A DNA stretch of 25,715 bases. Source: Porphyromonadaceae bacterium UBA7207 (GTDB lineage: Bacteria; Bacteroidota; Bacteroidia; Bacteroidales; Muribaculaceae). Location: assembly GCA_002490635.1 (NCBI GenBank), contig DKUJ01000048.1:1-25715 (forward strand), given 5' to 3'. Positions 1-7,814 of the stretch are shown piece by piece (the first letter of the stretch is position 1; every line of letters starts with the position of its first letter). Below the pieces are notes generated by a model, which did no database searches, was not told where the DNA came from, and saw nothing but the letters and a program-made list of their open reading frames with translations. A program made the position numbers and the translations under genes.

Positions 1-2005
1 ACAGTTCAAGCCAGGAACCTTCCGAGGCAACATAGTCGGCGATGAATTCCTCGTCGGTCTTGGTAAGATCCATCAGAGAATTGCCTTCCGGAAGATAGTT
101 GAACACATACTTTGCTTCGGAATCGGAAGGTGTCACTGTCGTTTCCAGATAGTGCGTCCATTTGCTGGTGCCATCGAAAGCGCCTTGTACAATGTCAAAG
201 GTAAGACTTTCGGCCTCGGCAGGACCGCGCAGCTGCTCTACATCGCCGGTCTCTGTATTTATGCGATACATGTACAGCGCAGTTGTGGCTTCTCCGTCGT
301 AACCGAAGGCAAACATGATGTATGGCTTGAAAACATACCCGCCGGCTGAGCTGTCGTAGCTGGAGGCAAACGACATCCTGCGGGTTTTCTCACCGGTGAA
401 AAGCTCGAGCCACTGCCCCTCGGCGGCAATGTAATCGGTGATGAATTCCTCGTCGGTCTTGTCAAGATTAACCAGATAATTGTCTTCAGACAGATAGTTG
501 AACACAAACTTGGCATCGGGGTTGGAAGCTGCCACTGTCGCTTCCAGATAGTGCGTCCATTTGTTGGTGCCTTCAAAAGCGCCGAACGATACGGAAAGTG
601 TCTCCTGTGTCTGCACTGCGGTGGTGGGAGTGAAATCGACTCGTTTCAGTTCGGTTGTGCGGGTGCCGTCGTCTTCGACTCCGAATATGAGTGCTGTGTA
701 CTCTGTATCCACTTTGAGATAGAGCCCCTCGAGCATATTGTCCTTGGTACTCAGAACCTGCTCTCCGGTAAACACCAGTTCGGATTCAAACCAGTCGATT
801 ATGGTATTTGTCTGGTTCAGGTACTGCACGATGCGCCCTACTGCATACGACGGTGTATATGTTTCGCTGAACTTGTCGGTCTGCACAAGAAGCGCAGCAT
901 AATGTGTGTCCGGACTTGATGGAGTCACTGCAATTGAGAACTCTGCGGGAGATATCTGGCTGGCAACAACTTCGAAAGTGCAGTTGTCGGTAACAACAGG
1001 CTCGGGAACGGTGAATTCGACTGCCTTTACTTCGGTATCCACCACGCCGTATTCACATCCGAAAGCCACTGCGTAGTACTTCTCACCGACACATAGATTC
1101 TTGTACGATACCTCTGCATGCCTGCTGGGAGTTACTTCTTCCCAGGTCTTTCCATATTTATATACCAGCTGTTCAAGTTGTGCGGCTTTGGAGTATGCAA
1201 GACTGTTAAGGCCGCTGGCAGCCACATCGCTCTCCGAGAACATAGCCACACAGAATGGGCGGTCACCGAATTCTTCCGGAGCGTCGGCTTTGATATTCAC
1301 TTTGGTTGATGTCGGCTCTACAGTGATGGAAAAATCGACAGGCTGGATATCGAGCACATTGGTACAGAAGCGAATCATGGTCGGATCGCTTGTGGGAACA
1401 ACTTCATTGTTCTCGATTTTGGCGGTGTACACCACAAGGGCAATTTTTGTGTCGTCGGATATTATCACGCCGGGAAACCAGTCACGAACCTGATTGCCAT
1501 ATTCAAATACCTCTTCCGGATTGAAGCTCGACAGCGGACGTCCCATGCTCGCGGCTACGGATTTGATATATTCGATGTCGTTGTACATCAGGGATTCCGC
1601 CCATATGCTTTCGTCCATGCCAAAGGACTCCAGCTGCCATTCGGGCATGCCCGAAATGCGATAGAACACCGAAGGCTCCGCTCCGGTGATGGTGAGCTGC
1701 GCGCTGGTGTAGCGTGGCTTCACCTCCACTTTCACAGGGCAATCGCCCCGCGAGGCCTGATATTCCATAAGCTCGTTGGCACTCAGCTCCAGAAGTTCGC
1801 TGGCTCCGTTCCTGAAGTTCAGATTCATATGGCTGAACCCTTCACTCCGGGTGGAGCTGGTGTACGACATGTTTTCGATATCCTCCACTGCGATGCTGCG
1901 GTTAAGATAGCCTTCGGCATCGTATAGGTTTATTTTGTCGGTTGCCGCAAACAGCATCGAAGCTGCGGCCACGGCCAGCAGGCCGCCTGTCAGAATTTTT
2001 TTCAT
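1..2005 (-). CDS. large secreted repeat protein, partial (3' end beyond window)
   Basis: I read this frame codon by codon from the ATG at 2005-2003 to position 2 and found no stop, so at least 668 residues are encoded and the C-terminus lies outside the window. The start is MKKILTGGLLAVAAASMLFA, a typical signal peptide with probable cleavage after LFA; no lipobox cysteine follows. The mature part begins with a short motif (KINLYDAEG...IAVEDIENMSY) resembling the N-terminus of the upstream small protein. The rest is a string of beta-rich Ig/FN3-like modules of about 115-135 residues, with recurring elements such as a Tyr-x-Ala-hydrophobic-Phe-Gly strand. The last two modules are close tandem copies: WTHYLE recurs at residues 483 and 616, exactly 133 residues apart. 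The start lies 10 bases after the stop of the upstream gene, so the two form an operon. An outer-surface or secreted protein is likely; its ligand or substrate is unknown. Confidence 0.85.
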   Translation of the reverse strand, partial: MKKILTGGLLAVAAASMLFAATDKINLYDAEGYLNRSIAVEDIENMSYTSSTRSEGFSHMNLNFRNGASELLELSANELMEYQASRGDCPVKVEVKPRYTSAQLTITGAEPSVFYRISGMPEWQLESFGMDESIWAESLMYNDIEYIKSVAASMGRPLSSFNPEEVFEYGNQVRDWFPGVIISDDTKIALVVYTAKIENNEVVPTSDPTMIRFCTNVLDIQPVDFSITVEPTSTKVNIKADAPEEFGDRPFCVAMFSESDVAASGLNSLAYSKAAQLEQLVYKYGKTWEEVTPSRHAEVSYKNLCVGEKYYAVAFGCEYGVVDTEVKAVEFTVPEPVVTDNCTFEVVASQISPAEFSIAVTPSSPDTHYAALLVQTDKFSETYTPSYAVGRIVQYLNQTNTIIDWFESELVFTGEQVLSTKDNMLEGLYLKVDTEYTALIFGVEDDGTRTTELKRVDFTPTTAVQTQETLSVSFGAFEGTNKWTHYLEATVAASNPDAKFVFNYLSEDNYLVNLDKTDEEFITDYIAAEGQWLELFTGEKTRRMSFASSYDSSAGGYVFKPYIMFAFGYDGEATTALYMYRINTETGDVEQLRGPAEAESLTFDIVQGAFDGTSKWTHYLETTVTPSDSEAKYVFNYLPEGNSLMDLTKTDEEFIADYVASEGSWLEL
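2..196 (-). repeat. tandem repeat unit, distal copy (with 401-595)
   Basis: This stretch matches 401-595 at an offset of exactly 399 bases (133 codons) inside the large secreted protein. Shared words include gatgaattcctcgtcggtct and agtgcgtccattt. The encoded segments both read WTHYLE-x-TV, then Phe-Asn-Tyr-Leu, then KTDEEFI-x-DY and W-L-E-L. Differences are scattered substitutions without frame change, which fits duplication of a protein module followed by divergence under selection. Confidence 0.85.
401..595 (-). repeat. tandem repeat unit, proximal copy (with 2-196)
   Basis: Upstream partner of the 133-codon duplication in the large secreted protein. The repeat keeps the reading frame, and its encoded core (WTHYLEATV, KFVFNYL, KTDEEFITDY, W-L-E-L) is nearly the same as in the next copy. 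The weaker, more diverged modules further upstream (for example around 720-1000 and 1020-1330) look like older members of the same series. Confidence 0.85.
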
Positions 2006-2015
2006 AGCTTCGGGC

Positions 2016-2483
2016 TTAACGGATTATGATTTTATACGAGATATCACCTGCAGTGACAATATACACACCGGGGGTGTAGCCGTCCAGCGACAGAGTATAG
2101 TCGCCGCCATCGGCTGTGCCGCTGGTCAGCAGAGTGCCTGCGGCATTGAATACGCTCACCACAGTTCCCTGGAGAAGTCCGTTGAAGTGAAGGGTGTTGC
2201 CACTGCGCGACATCACTTCGCCAGAGACAACGTTTCCGTCGACACCGCTGGCAGGGTCATAGAGATGCTGGAAAAGCGCGATACTGCTTTTTTCGACCTG
2301 CACATCAGTTTGTCCGCCGGTTGCCACCAGATGGGTATCGGTGAAATTCAGACGCAGCGCTTCGGAGAGAACGATTTTTACTTCGCTGCCATCGTTGAGG
2401 TGGAGCTTCAGGACATTGTAGCCCGTAGCCCACGCACCAAGGGAGCAAACAGCCATCGCAAGACTAAGTAGAATTTTTTTCAT
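2016..2483 (-). CDS. small secreted protein with type IX (Por) C-terminal sorting domain
   Basis: A 155-residue protein with a signal peptide (MKKILLSLAMAVCSLGAWA) and a short N-terminal element (YNVLKLHLNDGSEVKIVLSE, then LNF) of the kind common in secreted Bacteroidales proteins. The last ~60 residues form a C-terminal sorting-type domain: GNTLHFNG, then VSVFNAAGTLL, then YTPGVYIV, ending in KIIIR. In known type IX secretion substrates such domains direct export across the outer membrane and surface attachment. Beyond signal and sorting domains only ~75 residues remain, so this is an unusually small cargo. It is the first gene of an operon with the large repeat protein, 10 bases downstream, and has a promoter-like -7 element upstream. 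The specific role is unknown. Confidence 0.85.
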   Translation of the reverse strand: MKKILLSLAMAVCSLGAWATGYNVLKLHLNDGSEVKIVLSEALRLNFTDTHLVATGGQTDVQVEKSSIALFQHLYDPASGVDGNVVSGEVMSRSGNTLHFNGLLQGTVVSVFNAAGTLLTSGTADGGDYTLSLDGYTPGVYIVTAGDISYKIIIR

Positions 2484-2524
2484 TTAAGGTTGTCTTTGTT
2501 AATGATTGTTGGTTGTTAGCGCCG

Positions 2525-2553
2525 TAAAGATAGTAACCTATTCCGAACACCAA
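2525..2553 (-). promoter_or_regulatory. Bacteroidota-type promoter for the secreted-protein operon
   Basis: On the minus strand, TATCTTTA (2532-2525) fits the -7 consensus TAnnTTTG at all but the last base. A TTG (2553-2551) sits 18 bases upstream, close to the usual 19-21 spacing of the -33 element. It lies about 42 bases before the start codon at 2483. Confidence 0.55.
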
Positions 2554-2576
2554 TAAACATTAACAATTATTAAGCC

Positions 2577-2618
2577 GATTATGAAACCCGGTGCAACCGC
2601 AAAAGCGGCTGCACCGGG
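2577..2618 (-). terminator. hairpin terminator behind ftcD
   Basis: Positions 2587-2600 and 2605-2618 form a 14-bp stem with one mismatch (CCCGGTGCAaCCGC against GCGGcTGCACCGGG) and a four-base loop. On the minus strand it is followed by TTTCATAAT, so it fits an intrinsic terminator for ftcD, about 50 bases after its stop codon. The plus-strand side has no T-run. Confidence 0.7.
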
Positions 2619-2670
2619 CTATCCATGGGTCAAGCATGGCAAAATGCCACACTTAAAAACCTAATTCATT

Positions 2671-4374
2671 TCAAATTTTGGAATCCACGACACGGAGAAT
2701 CTCCTCTTCGGCAGCGGCGGCCTCGGCCTCCAATGCGCGGGCTGAAGCTATAAGCTCATCGGCAGCGGCACGGTCGGCCAGGCCGGCGGCGTTGATGCGC
2801 ACATTGAGTGCCGCACCCCGCACCGCAGCACGTGCGGCAAGGGCGCCCACGCCGGCGTCGGTCACCGAGGCCGGATTCCCGTCCGAAGCCATGGCCCGCA
2901 ACAGCGGAAACGCTTCGGCAGCCGCACGGGCGGTTTTCAGAGGCACCTGGCTGGCATATAGCGTTGCGGCCTCTATGGCGGCGGCACGCTGCTCCTTCTC
3001 GCTGTCGGTGCCTTTGGGCAGGCTCATGGCGGCCTTGATGCGGTTGAAGGCGGCAGTATCCTCATCCACCAGCGACAGCAGGCGCTGCATAAGCGCCTGC
3101 CCTGAATCGGCGGCATCGGAGAATTCCTTCCAACGTTCGTCCCAGCCGGACTTGTGTGCCGACAGGTTGGCCACCATCGTGCCCAGTGCCGCACCGAGAG
3201 CACCCATATAGGCTGCCACGGAACCTCCGCCTGGAGCCGGCGATTCCGACGCGGTCTCCTCGGCGAAGCCACGGCAGCTCATGGCAGTGAGGCGCACGCC
3301 GCCGTCGCCGGATTTCGATTCGAGCATATACTCTATCACCTTCTCGGCAGGATCGAAGGGCTTGAGATCGTCAAGTCCCATCGACTTCACGGCGATTTTT
3401 ATGATTTCGCTGTCGGGAATACCCGTCGAGCGCTGCTGCATGTGCAGATAGTGGCGGCCGGCTTCGATGAGGGCGCGTTTGGGAAGCAGCCCCACGATTT
3501 CAGTACCGGTAACGCGCAGGCCGCGGGCAGCTGCCGCACGGCTCACTTCGTCGAACGCCCGGTGAAGCGGCGTGGCGGCAATATCGGTTATGTTCATCGA
3601 CACCTGGGCGATTCCATACTCATCGATGAACCAGCCTATGGCCTTGGTGCCTTTGAGTGTGCCTGGAATCATCACGGGCTTGCCGTTCTCGTCTTTCAGC
3701 GGCTTGCCTGTGAGCTTGCCTCCCTCGCGGGCAGGACGCCCTTTCTCGCGAACGTCGAAGGCAATGGCATTGGCACGGCGCGTGCTGGTGGTATTGAGAT
3801 TGAAATTCACGGCTATAAGAAAGTCGCGTGCGCCCACGGCTGTGGCTCCTGTCCGGGCCACACCCTCGTCGAAAGCACGTGCTCCGAAATCGGGCTTGCC
3901 GGTCTCGTCCTCCATTTTCTTTGGCAAGGCCTCGTATTCGCCGGCACGGCACACGGCCAGATTGCGGCGTGCGGGGGTGAATGCCGCGGCTTCGTAGCAA
4001 TATGTGGGAACTTTCAGCTCGGCGGCAATGCGCTCGGCGAGCTTGCGGGCCATGGCGGCGCATTCTTCCAGTGTCACTCCCGCCACGGGTATCAGAGGCA
4101 GAACGTCGGTGGCACCCATGCGGGGATGCGCTCCGTGGTGGTGGCGCATGTCGATGAGTTCGGCGGCACGTCGCACGCCCTCGAAAGCGGCTTCCACAAC
4201 AGCTTCAGGCTCGCCCACGAAAGTAACCACCGTGCGGTTGGTGGCTTCGCCCGGGTCGACATCGAGTATTTCCACGCCGCCGGCAGCGCTGATTGCCTCG
4301 CAGATACTGTCGATAATCCTGCGGTCGCGTCCCTCGCTGAAATTGGGCACGCACTCGATTATTCTCTTTTCCAT
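2671..4374 (-). CDS. ftcD: bifunctional glutamate formimidoyltransferase / formimidotetrahydrofolate cyclodeaminase
   Basis: A 567-residue cytoplasmic enzyme for the last steps of histidine breakdown. The N-terminal domain moves the formimino group from formimino-glutamate to tetrahydrofolate; the C-terminal domain releases ammonia to give methenyl-tetrahydrofolate. The transferase part starts at once with ECVPNFSEGRD and carries GAHPRMGATD around residues 81-90, whose histidine (about H83) matches the known catalytic histidine. The cyclodeaminase part begins after a linker near residue 365 and has the family motif ESPAPGGGSVAAYMGALGAA near 377-396. The length fits fused FTCD enzymes of Bacteroidota and animals. 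No other histidine-utilisation gene (hutH, hutU, hutI) is in the window. A perfect -7 element lies just upstream and a hairpin terminator just downstream, so it appears to be transcribed alone. Confidence 0.95.
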   Translation of the reverse strand: MEKRIIECVPNFSEGRDRRIIDSICEAISAAGGVEILDVDPGEATNRTVVTFVGEPEAVVEAAFEGVRRAAELIDMRHHHGAHPRMGATDVLPLIPVAGVTLEECAAMARKLAERIAAELKVPTYCYEAAAFTPARRNLAVCRAGEYEALPKKMEDETGKPDFGARAFDEGVARTGATAVGARDFLIAVNFNLNTTSTRRANAIAFDVREKGRPAREGGKLTGKPLKDENGKPVMIPGTLKGTKAIGWFIDEYGIAQVSMNITDIAATPLHRAFDEVSRAAAARGLRVTGTEIVGLLPKRALIEAGRHYLHMQQRSTGIPDSEIIKIAVKSMGLDDLKPFDPAEKVIEYMLESKSGDGGVRLTAMSCRGFAEETASESPAPGGGSVAAYMGALGAALGTMVANLSAHKSGWDERWKEFSDAADSGQALMQRLLSLVDEDTAAFNRIKAAMSLPKGTDSEKEQRAAAIEAATLYASQVPLKTARAAAEAFPLLRAMASDGNPASVTDAGVGALAARAAVRGAALNVRINAAGLADRAAADELIASARALEAEAAAAEEEILRVVDSKI

Positions 4375-4400
4375 GGTATGCTTTTCTATGGTTTGTCCGG

Positions 4401-4408
4401 CAAAGATA
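4401..4408 (-). promoter_or_regulatory. -7 promoter element for ftcD
   Basis: The minus strand reads TATCTTTG here, a perfect match to the Bacteroidota -7 consensus TAnnTTTG, 26 bases upstream of the ftcD start at 4374. The -33 region is A-rich and has no clear TTTG. Confidence 0.6.
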
Positions 4409-4497
4409 ATGCAATCGCTTCACTTTTTTCATCCTTCGTGGTAATTTTTAGCATGATTCCGCGTCTATATTAAAGCATTCTATCGAAAACTATCACA

Positions 4498-5445
4498 ATG
4501 GACCATATTCTTCAAGCCCACGACATATGCAAGAACTTCGTGGGACACACAGCTTTGGATAATGTGAGCGTAGACATTCCCCGGGGAAAAGTCTACGGAC
4601 TGCTCGGCCCCAACGGCGCAGGAAAAACCACATTGATAAGAATCATAAACCACATCACCGCCCCCGACAGCGGCACGGTGACTTTCAACGGGCACCGCCT
4701 CACCGCCGCCGATGTGCCCAACATCGGATACCTCCCCGAGGAGCGCGGACTGTACAAGAAAATGAAAGTCGGGGAACAGGCTCTGTTTTTCGCACGGCTG
4801 AAAGGACTGTCGAAAGCCGACGCCACAAAATCGCTCCGGGAATGGTTCGACAAACTGCAGATTTCCGACTGGTGGGATAAAAAAGTGGAGGAACTCTCCA
4901 AAGGCATGGCGCAGAAAGTGCAGTTCATAGTCACTGTGCTGCACAAACCTGAACTACTGATTTTCGACGAGCCGTTCTCGGGATTCGACCCCATAAACGC
5001 CGCCGTTCTCAAACGTGAAATCCTCGAGCTGCGCGACAAAGGGACGACCATCATTTTCTCGACACACAACATGGGAAGCGTCGAGGAGCTTTGCGACTGC
5101 ATAACCCTCATCAACCGCAGCCGCAACATCCTCAGCGGAGGCTTGCACAGCATCCGCGAACAGTTCGCCGGCCATAACTACGAATTCACATTCATCGGCA
5201 ACCCCGACATGCTCGCCGGCGCGCTGAATCCCTTCGGAAGCAACTTCACCCTGGGTGCCATCGATGCCGACGGCAACGCCACGGCCACCATAACATGTGC
5301 CGACAGCCAGGCAGCAAGACCCATGCTTGCCGCCGCCAACGAGGCTGTGGACATCCGCGCGTTCCGGCGCATCATGCCTTCCATGGACCAGATTTTCATC
5401 TCCGCCGTAGAATCCTACAACAGCTCCAATCCCGCAAAACAATGA
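4498..5445 (+). CDS. ABC transporter ATP-binding protein (NatA/CcmA-like)
   Basis: A 315-residue ATPase subunit of an ABC-2 type exporter. Walker A is GPNGAGKTT (residues 37-45), the Q-loop region reads YLPEERGLY (79-86), the signature is LSKGM (133-137), Walker B is LLIFDEP (153-159) and the switch histidine is H190. The glutamate-rich Q-loop and the ~100-residue tail after the ATPase core match the NatA subgroup, which works with NatB-type permeases. Its stop codon overlaps the start of the permease gene in an ATGA arrangement, so the two are almost certainly translated together and form one complex. The substrate cannot be told from sequence; sodium, antibiotics or lipids are all possible for this family. 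I see no convincing TAnnTTTG element in the 123-base divergent region with ftcD. Confidence 0.92.
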   Translation: MDHILQAHDICKNFVGHTALDNVSVDIPRGKVYGLLGPNGAGKTTLIRIINHITAPDSGTVTFNGHRLTAADVPNIGYLPEERGLYKKMKVGEQALFFARLKGLSKADATKSLREWFDKLQISDWWDKKVEELSKGMAQKVQFIVTVLHKPELLIFDEPFSGFDPINAAVLKREILELRDKGTTIIFSTHNMGSVEELCDCITLINRSRNILSGGLHSIREQFAGHNYEFTFIGNPDMLAGALNPFGSNFTLGAIDADGNATATITCADSQAARPMLAAANEAVDIRAFRRIMPSMDQIFISAVESYNSSNPAKQ

Positions 5446-6698
5446 ACTCACCGCTCTCAATCATAATATCCCGAGAATACCTCGAACGTGTAAAACGCAA
5501 AAGCTTTATAATAAGCACCCTTCTGGTGCCGGTGTTCATGGTGGCGCTTATGGTGGCCCCGGCGGCGCTGATGCTGCTCAGCGAACCCGAGACAAAAGCA
5601 GTGAGCGTGATCGACCAGACCGGAAAAATAGCACAGAGGCTCCACGGAAACGGCGAAGTGACTTTCGCGACATCCGGCGCACAGCTCGACAGCCTCCGCC
5701 AGAACCACGACGTCGACGTGATAATCGTGGCCGAAGCCGATGCAATCGACCGCCCGCAGACAGCGATAACCGTCTATAGCCGCGGCTCCCTCGGCATAGC
5801 CACCGACTCCTACATAACCTCACAGCTCAACCGCGCCATCGAGGACGTCCGCCTGGATGCATACAACATGGGCAACATCCGCCAGATACTCCGCGAAGTG
5901 GAAGTGGACTGCAGCTACCCCGCCATCAGGCTCGACCGCGAAGACGAATCGGCAAGCTCAAGCGCCGTGTCCTACGGCATAGCCATGTTTCTGGACATGC
6001 TGCTCTATATGTTCATCCTCATCTATGGCCAGATGGTCATGAACTCCATAATCGAGGAAAAGAACAACCGCGTGCTCGAGCTTGTGGTATCGTCGGTGAA
6101 GCCCAAGACACTGATGCTCGGCAAAATCCTCGGCATAGGCTCCGTGGCCATAACACAGATTATAATATGGGCTGTCATAATAGGCGCATGCACAATCTGG
6201 GTTACACCCCTGATGGGCGAGGCCGTAGCCTCCGACCCTGAAACGATGGCAATGTTCTCACAGCTTTCCGACGGCAGCTTCCTCGCCTCGCTGCTGGTCT
6301 ACACCCTGCTGTTCTTCATCGGCGGATATCTGTTCTATTCGGCCATATATGCCGCCATAGCCTCCGCCGTCGACAATATCCAGGACGCCGGCCAGCTCTC
6401 TTCCGTTGCAACCATTCCCGTGATACTGGGCGTTGTCGCCTCCATGAGCGTAATCAACAATCCGGCATCTACCCTGGCTGTGTGGGTGAGCATAATCCCC
6501 TTCACATCTCCCATGGCCATGATGGCCCGCCTGCCCTTCGGCGTTCCGTTCTGGCAGATTGCCGTGTCGATGGCGGTGCTCTACGCTTCCTTCATGTTCC
6601 TGATCTGGCTTTGCGCGAAAATATACCGTGTGGGCATTTTCATGTACGGCAAGAAACCGACCCTGCTGGAAATAATCAAGTGGGCGAAATATAAATAA
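5442..6698 (+). CDS. ABC-2 type transporter permease (NatB-like)
   Basis: A 418-residue membrane subunit. The start MNSPLSIIISREYLERVKRK at 5442 overlaps the ATPase stop; the open frame extends upstream, but that extension only shadows the ATPase gene. A first membrane helix (about 21-46) is followed by a soluble domain of ~130 residues outside the cytoplasmic membrane, then about five further helices (roughly 178-200, 230-255, 280-310, 320-355, 370-392). The conserved EEKNNRVLELVVSSVKP (205-221) before the second helix cluster is the hallmark of the NatB/ABC2_membrane_3 family. It should pair with the preceding ATPase as an exporter. Only 144 bases separate it from rpoD, which has its own promoter. 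Confidence 0.9.
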   Translation: MNSPLSIIISREYLERVKRKSFIISTLLVPVFMVALMVAPAALMLLSEPETKAVSVIDQTGKIAQRLHGNGEVTFATSGAQLDSLRQNHDVDVIIVAEADAIDRPQTAITVYSRGSLGIATDSYITSQLNRAIEDVRLDAYNMGNIRQILREVEVDCSYPAIRLDREDESASSSAVSYGIAMFLDMLLYMFILIYGQMVMNSIIEEKNNRVLELVVSSVKPKTLMLGKILGIGSVAITQIIIWAVIIGACTIWVTPLMGEAVASDPETMAMFSQLSDGSFLASLLVYTLLFFIGGYLFYSAIYAAIASAVDNIQDAGQLSSVATIPVILGVVASMSVINNPASTLAVWVSIIPFTSPMAMMARLPFGVPFWQIAVSMAVLYASFMFLIWLCAKIYRVGIFMYGKKPTLLEIIKWAKYK

Positions 6699-6774
6699 GG
6701 AGAGTTCCGAAAGGCACAAAACAATTGCAAACAATTGCCCGCGAAGTTCCGTTTTTAAGAAGTGCTCCGATTTT

Positions 6775-6805
6775 TTTGCCAAAAGCAAAAAAATCCGTAC
6801 CTTTG
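6775..6805 (+). promoter_or_regulatory. promoter of the primary sigma factor gene
   Basis: TTTG at 6775-6778 and TACCTTTG at 6798-6805 are separated by 19 bases, matching the Bacteroidota -33/-7 consensus (TTTG, 19-21 bases, TAnnTTTG) at every defined position. Transcription should start near 6811, giving a leader of about 30 bases before the ATG at 6843. Confidence 0.8.
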
Positions 6806-6842
6806 CAGGCTGAATGCACAAAACCGGTTAGAAACAAGCTAC

Positions 6843-7703
6843 ATGAGACAACTAAAAATCACCAAATCAATTACCAACCGCGAAAGCGCCTCGCTCGACA
6901 AGTATCTTCAGGAAATCGGTCGTGAGGAACTTATTTCGGTCGAAGAGGAAGTTGAGCTGGCTCAGCGCATACGCCAAGGCGACCAGGTCGCTCTCGAAAA
7001 GCTGACCCGCGCGAATCTCCGCTTCGTAGTGTCTGTAGCAAAGCAATATCAGAACCAGGGACTCTCGCTTCCCGACCTCATCAACGAAGGCAACCTCGGC
7101 CTTATAAAGGCCGCCCGCAAGTTCGACGAAACCCGCGGCTTCAAATTCATATCCTACGCCGTGTGGTGGATTCGCCAGAGTATCCTCCAGGCACTGGCCG
7201 AACAGAGCCGAATCGTACGCCTGCCGCTGAACCAGGTAGGCTCTCTCAACAAAATAGGCAAGGCGCTGAGCAAATTCGAGCAGGAGAACGAACGCCGTCC
7301 TTCACCAGAGGAACTCGCCGAAACCCTCGACGTGCCCGTGGAGAAGATTGCCGACACCCTCAAGGTGTCCGGCCGTCACATCTCGGTGGATGCCCCCTTT
7401 GTGGAAGGCGAGGACAACAGCCTCCTCGACGTGCTCACAAACGACGACAGCCCCATGGCCGACGCCGCCCTCAACCAGGAATCCCTTTCCAACGAGGTGG
7501 AACGCGCTCTGCGCCAGCTGCACGACCGCGAACGTGAAATCCTCAAGATGTTCTTCGGCATAGGCTGCCAGGAAATGACCCTCGAGGAAATCGGCGCCAA
7601 ATTCGACCTCACCCGCGAACGCGTCCGCCAGATCAAGGAAAAAGCCATACGCAGGCTCAAAGGGCAGAAAAGCCGCCTGCTCAAAAGCTATCTCGGACAA
7701 TAA
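6843..7703 (+). CDS. rpoD: primary RNA polymerase sigma factor (RpoD/SigA)
   Basis: A 286-residue sigma-70 protein, the size usual for the Bacteroidota housekeeping factor, which has a reduced region 1. I start it at MRQLKITKS (6843); the frame stays open to 6762, but those codons overlap the promoter. Region 1.2 is near 15-50, region 2 spans about 51-125 with RGFKFISYAVWWIRQSI (98-114) for -10/-7 recognition and strand opening, region 3 covers about 130-205, and region 4 ends in a helix-turn-helix (TLEEIGAKFDLTRERVRQIK, 246-265). The protein recognises promoters of the TAnnTTTG type seen throughout this window. A strong intrinsic terminator follows 21 bases after the stop. Confidence 0.97.
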   Translation: MRQLKITKSITNRESASLDKYLQEIGREELISVEEEVELAQRIRQGDQVALEKLTRANLRFVVSVAKQYQNQGLSLPDLINEGNLGLIKAARKFDETRGFKFISYAVWWIRQSILQALAEQSRIVRLPLNQVGSLNKIGKALSKFEQENERRPSPEELAETLDVPVEKIADTLKVSGRHISVDAPFVEGEDNSLLDVLTNDDSPMADAALNQESLSNEVERALRQLHDREREILKMFFGIGCQEMTLEEIGAKFDLTRERVRQIKEKAIRRLKGQKSRLLKSYLGQ

Positions 7704-7724
7704 CATACACCACGCAACCATAGG

Positions 7725-7758
7725 AAGCCGCGCCCCTCGAAAGCGCGGCTTTTCTATT
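7725..7758 (+). terminator. intrinsic terminator behind rpoD
   Basis: A perfect 9-bp stem (AAGCCGCGC at 7725-7733 with GCGCGGCTT at 7743-7751) and a nine-base loop are followed by TTCTATT. It separates rpoD from the flippase gene. Confidence 0.85.
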
Positions 7759-7800
7759 ACACTCATGCCTTCCGGAATCGGTTATTCCAAATCCTTGAAC

Positions 7801-7808
7801 TATCTTTG
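7801..7808 (+). promoter_or_regulatory. -7 promoter element giving a near-leaderless flippase mRNA
   Basis: TATCTTTG matches the -7 consensus perfectly and ends only six bases before the ATG at 7815. With the usual 5-7 base distance to the transcription start, the mRNA would begin at or within a base or two of the start codon. The -33 region (around 7778-7784) has GGTTA but no clean TTTG. Confidence 0.6.
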
Positions 7809-7814
7809 CAGAAA

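Noticed and set aside
1101..1493. Plus-strand open frame of 130 codons opposite the large secreted protein
   Set aside because: The minus-strand frame is continuously open through this region and has a signal peptide and repeats; the plus-strand frame has no supporting signal.
3154..4473. Plus-strand open frame of 439 codons opposite ftcD
   Set aside because: It lies antisense to a complete, motif-rich FTCD gene; His/Gly/Ala-rich composition without recognisable motifs is typical of shadow frames in GC-rich DNA.
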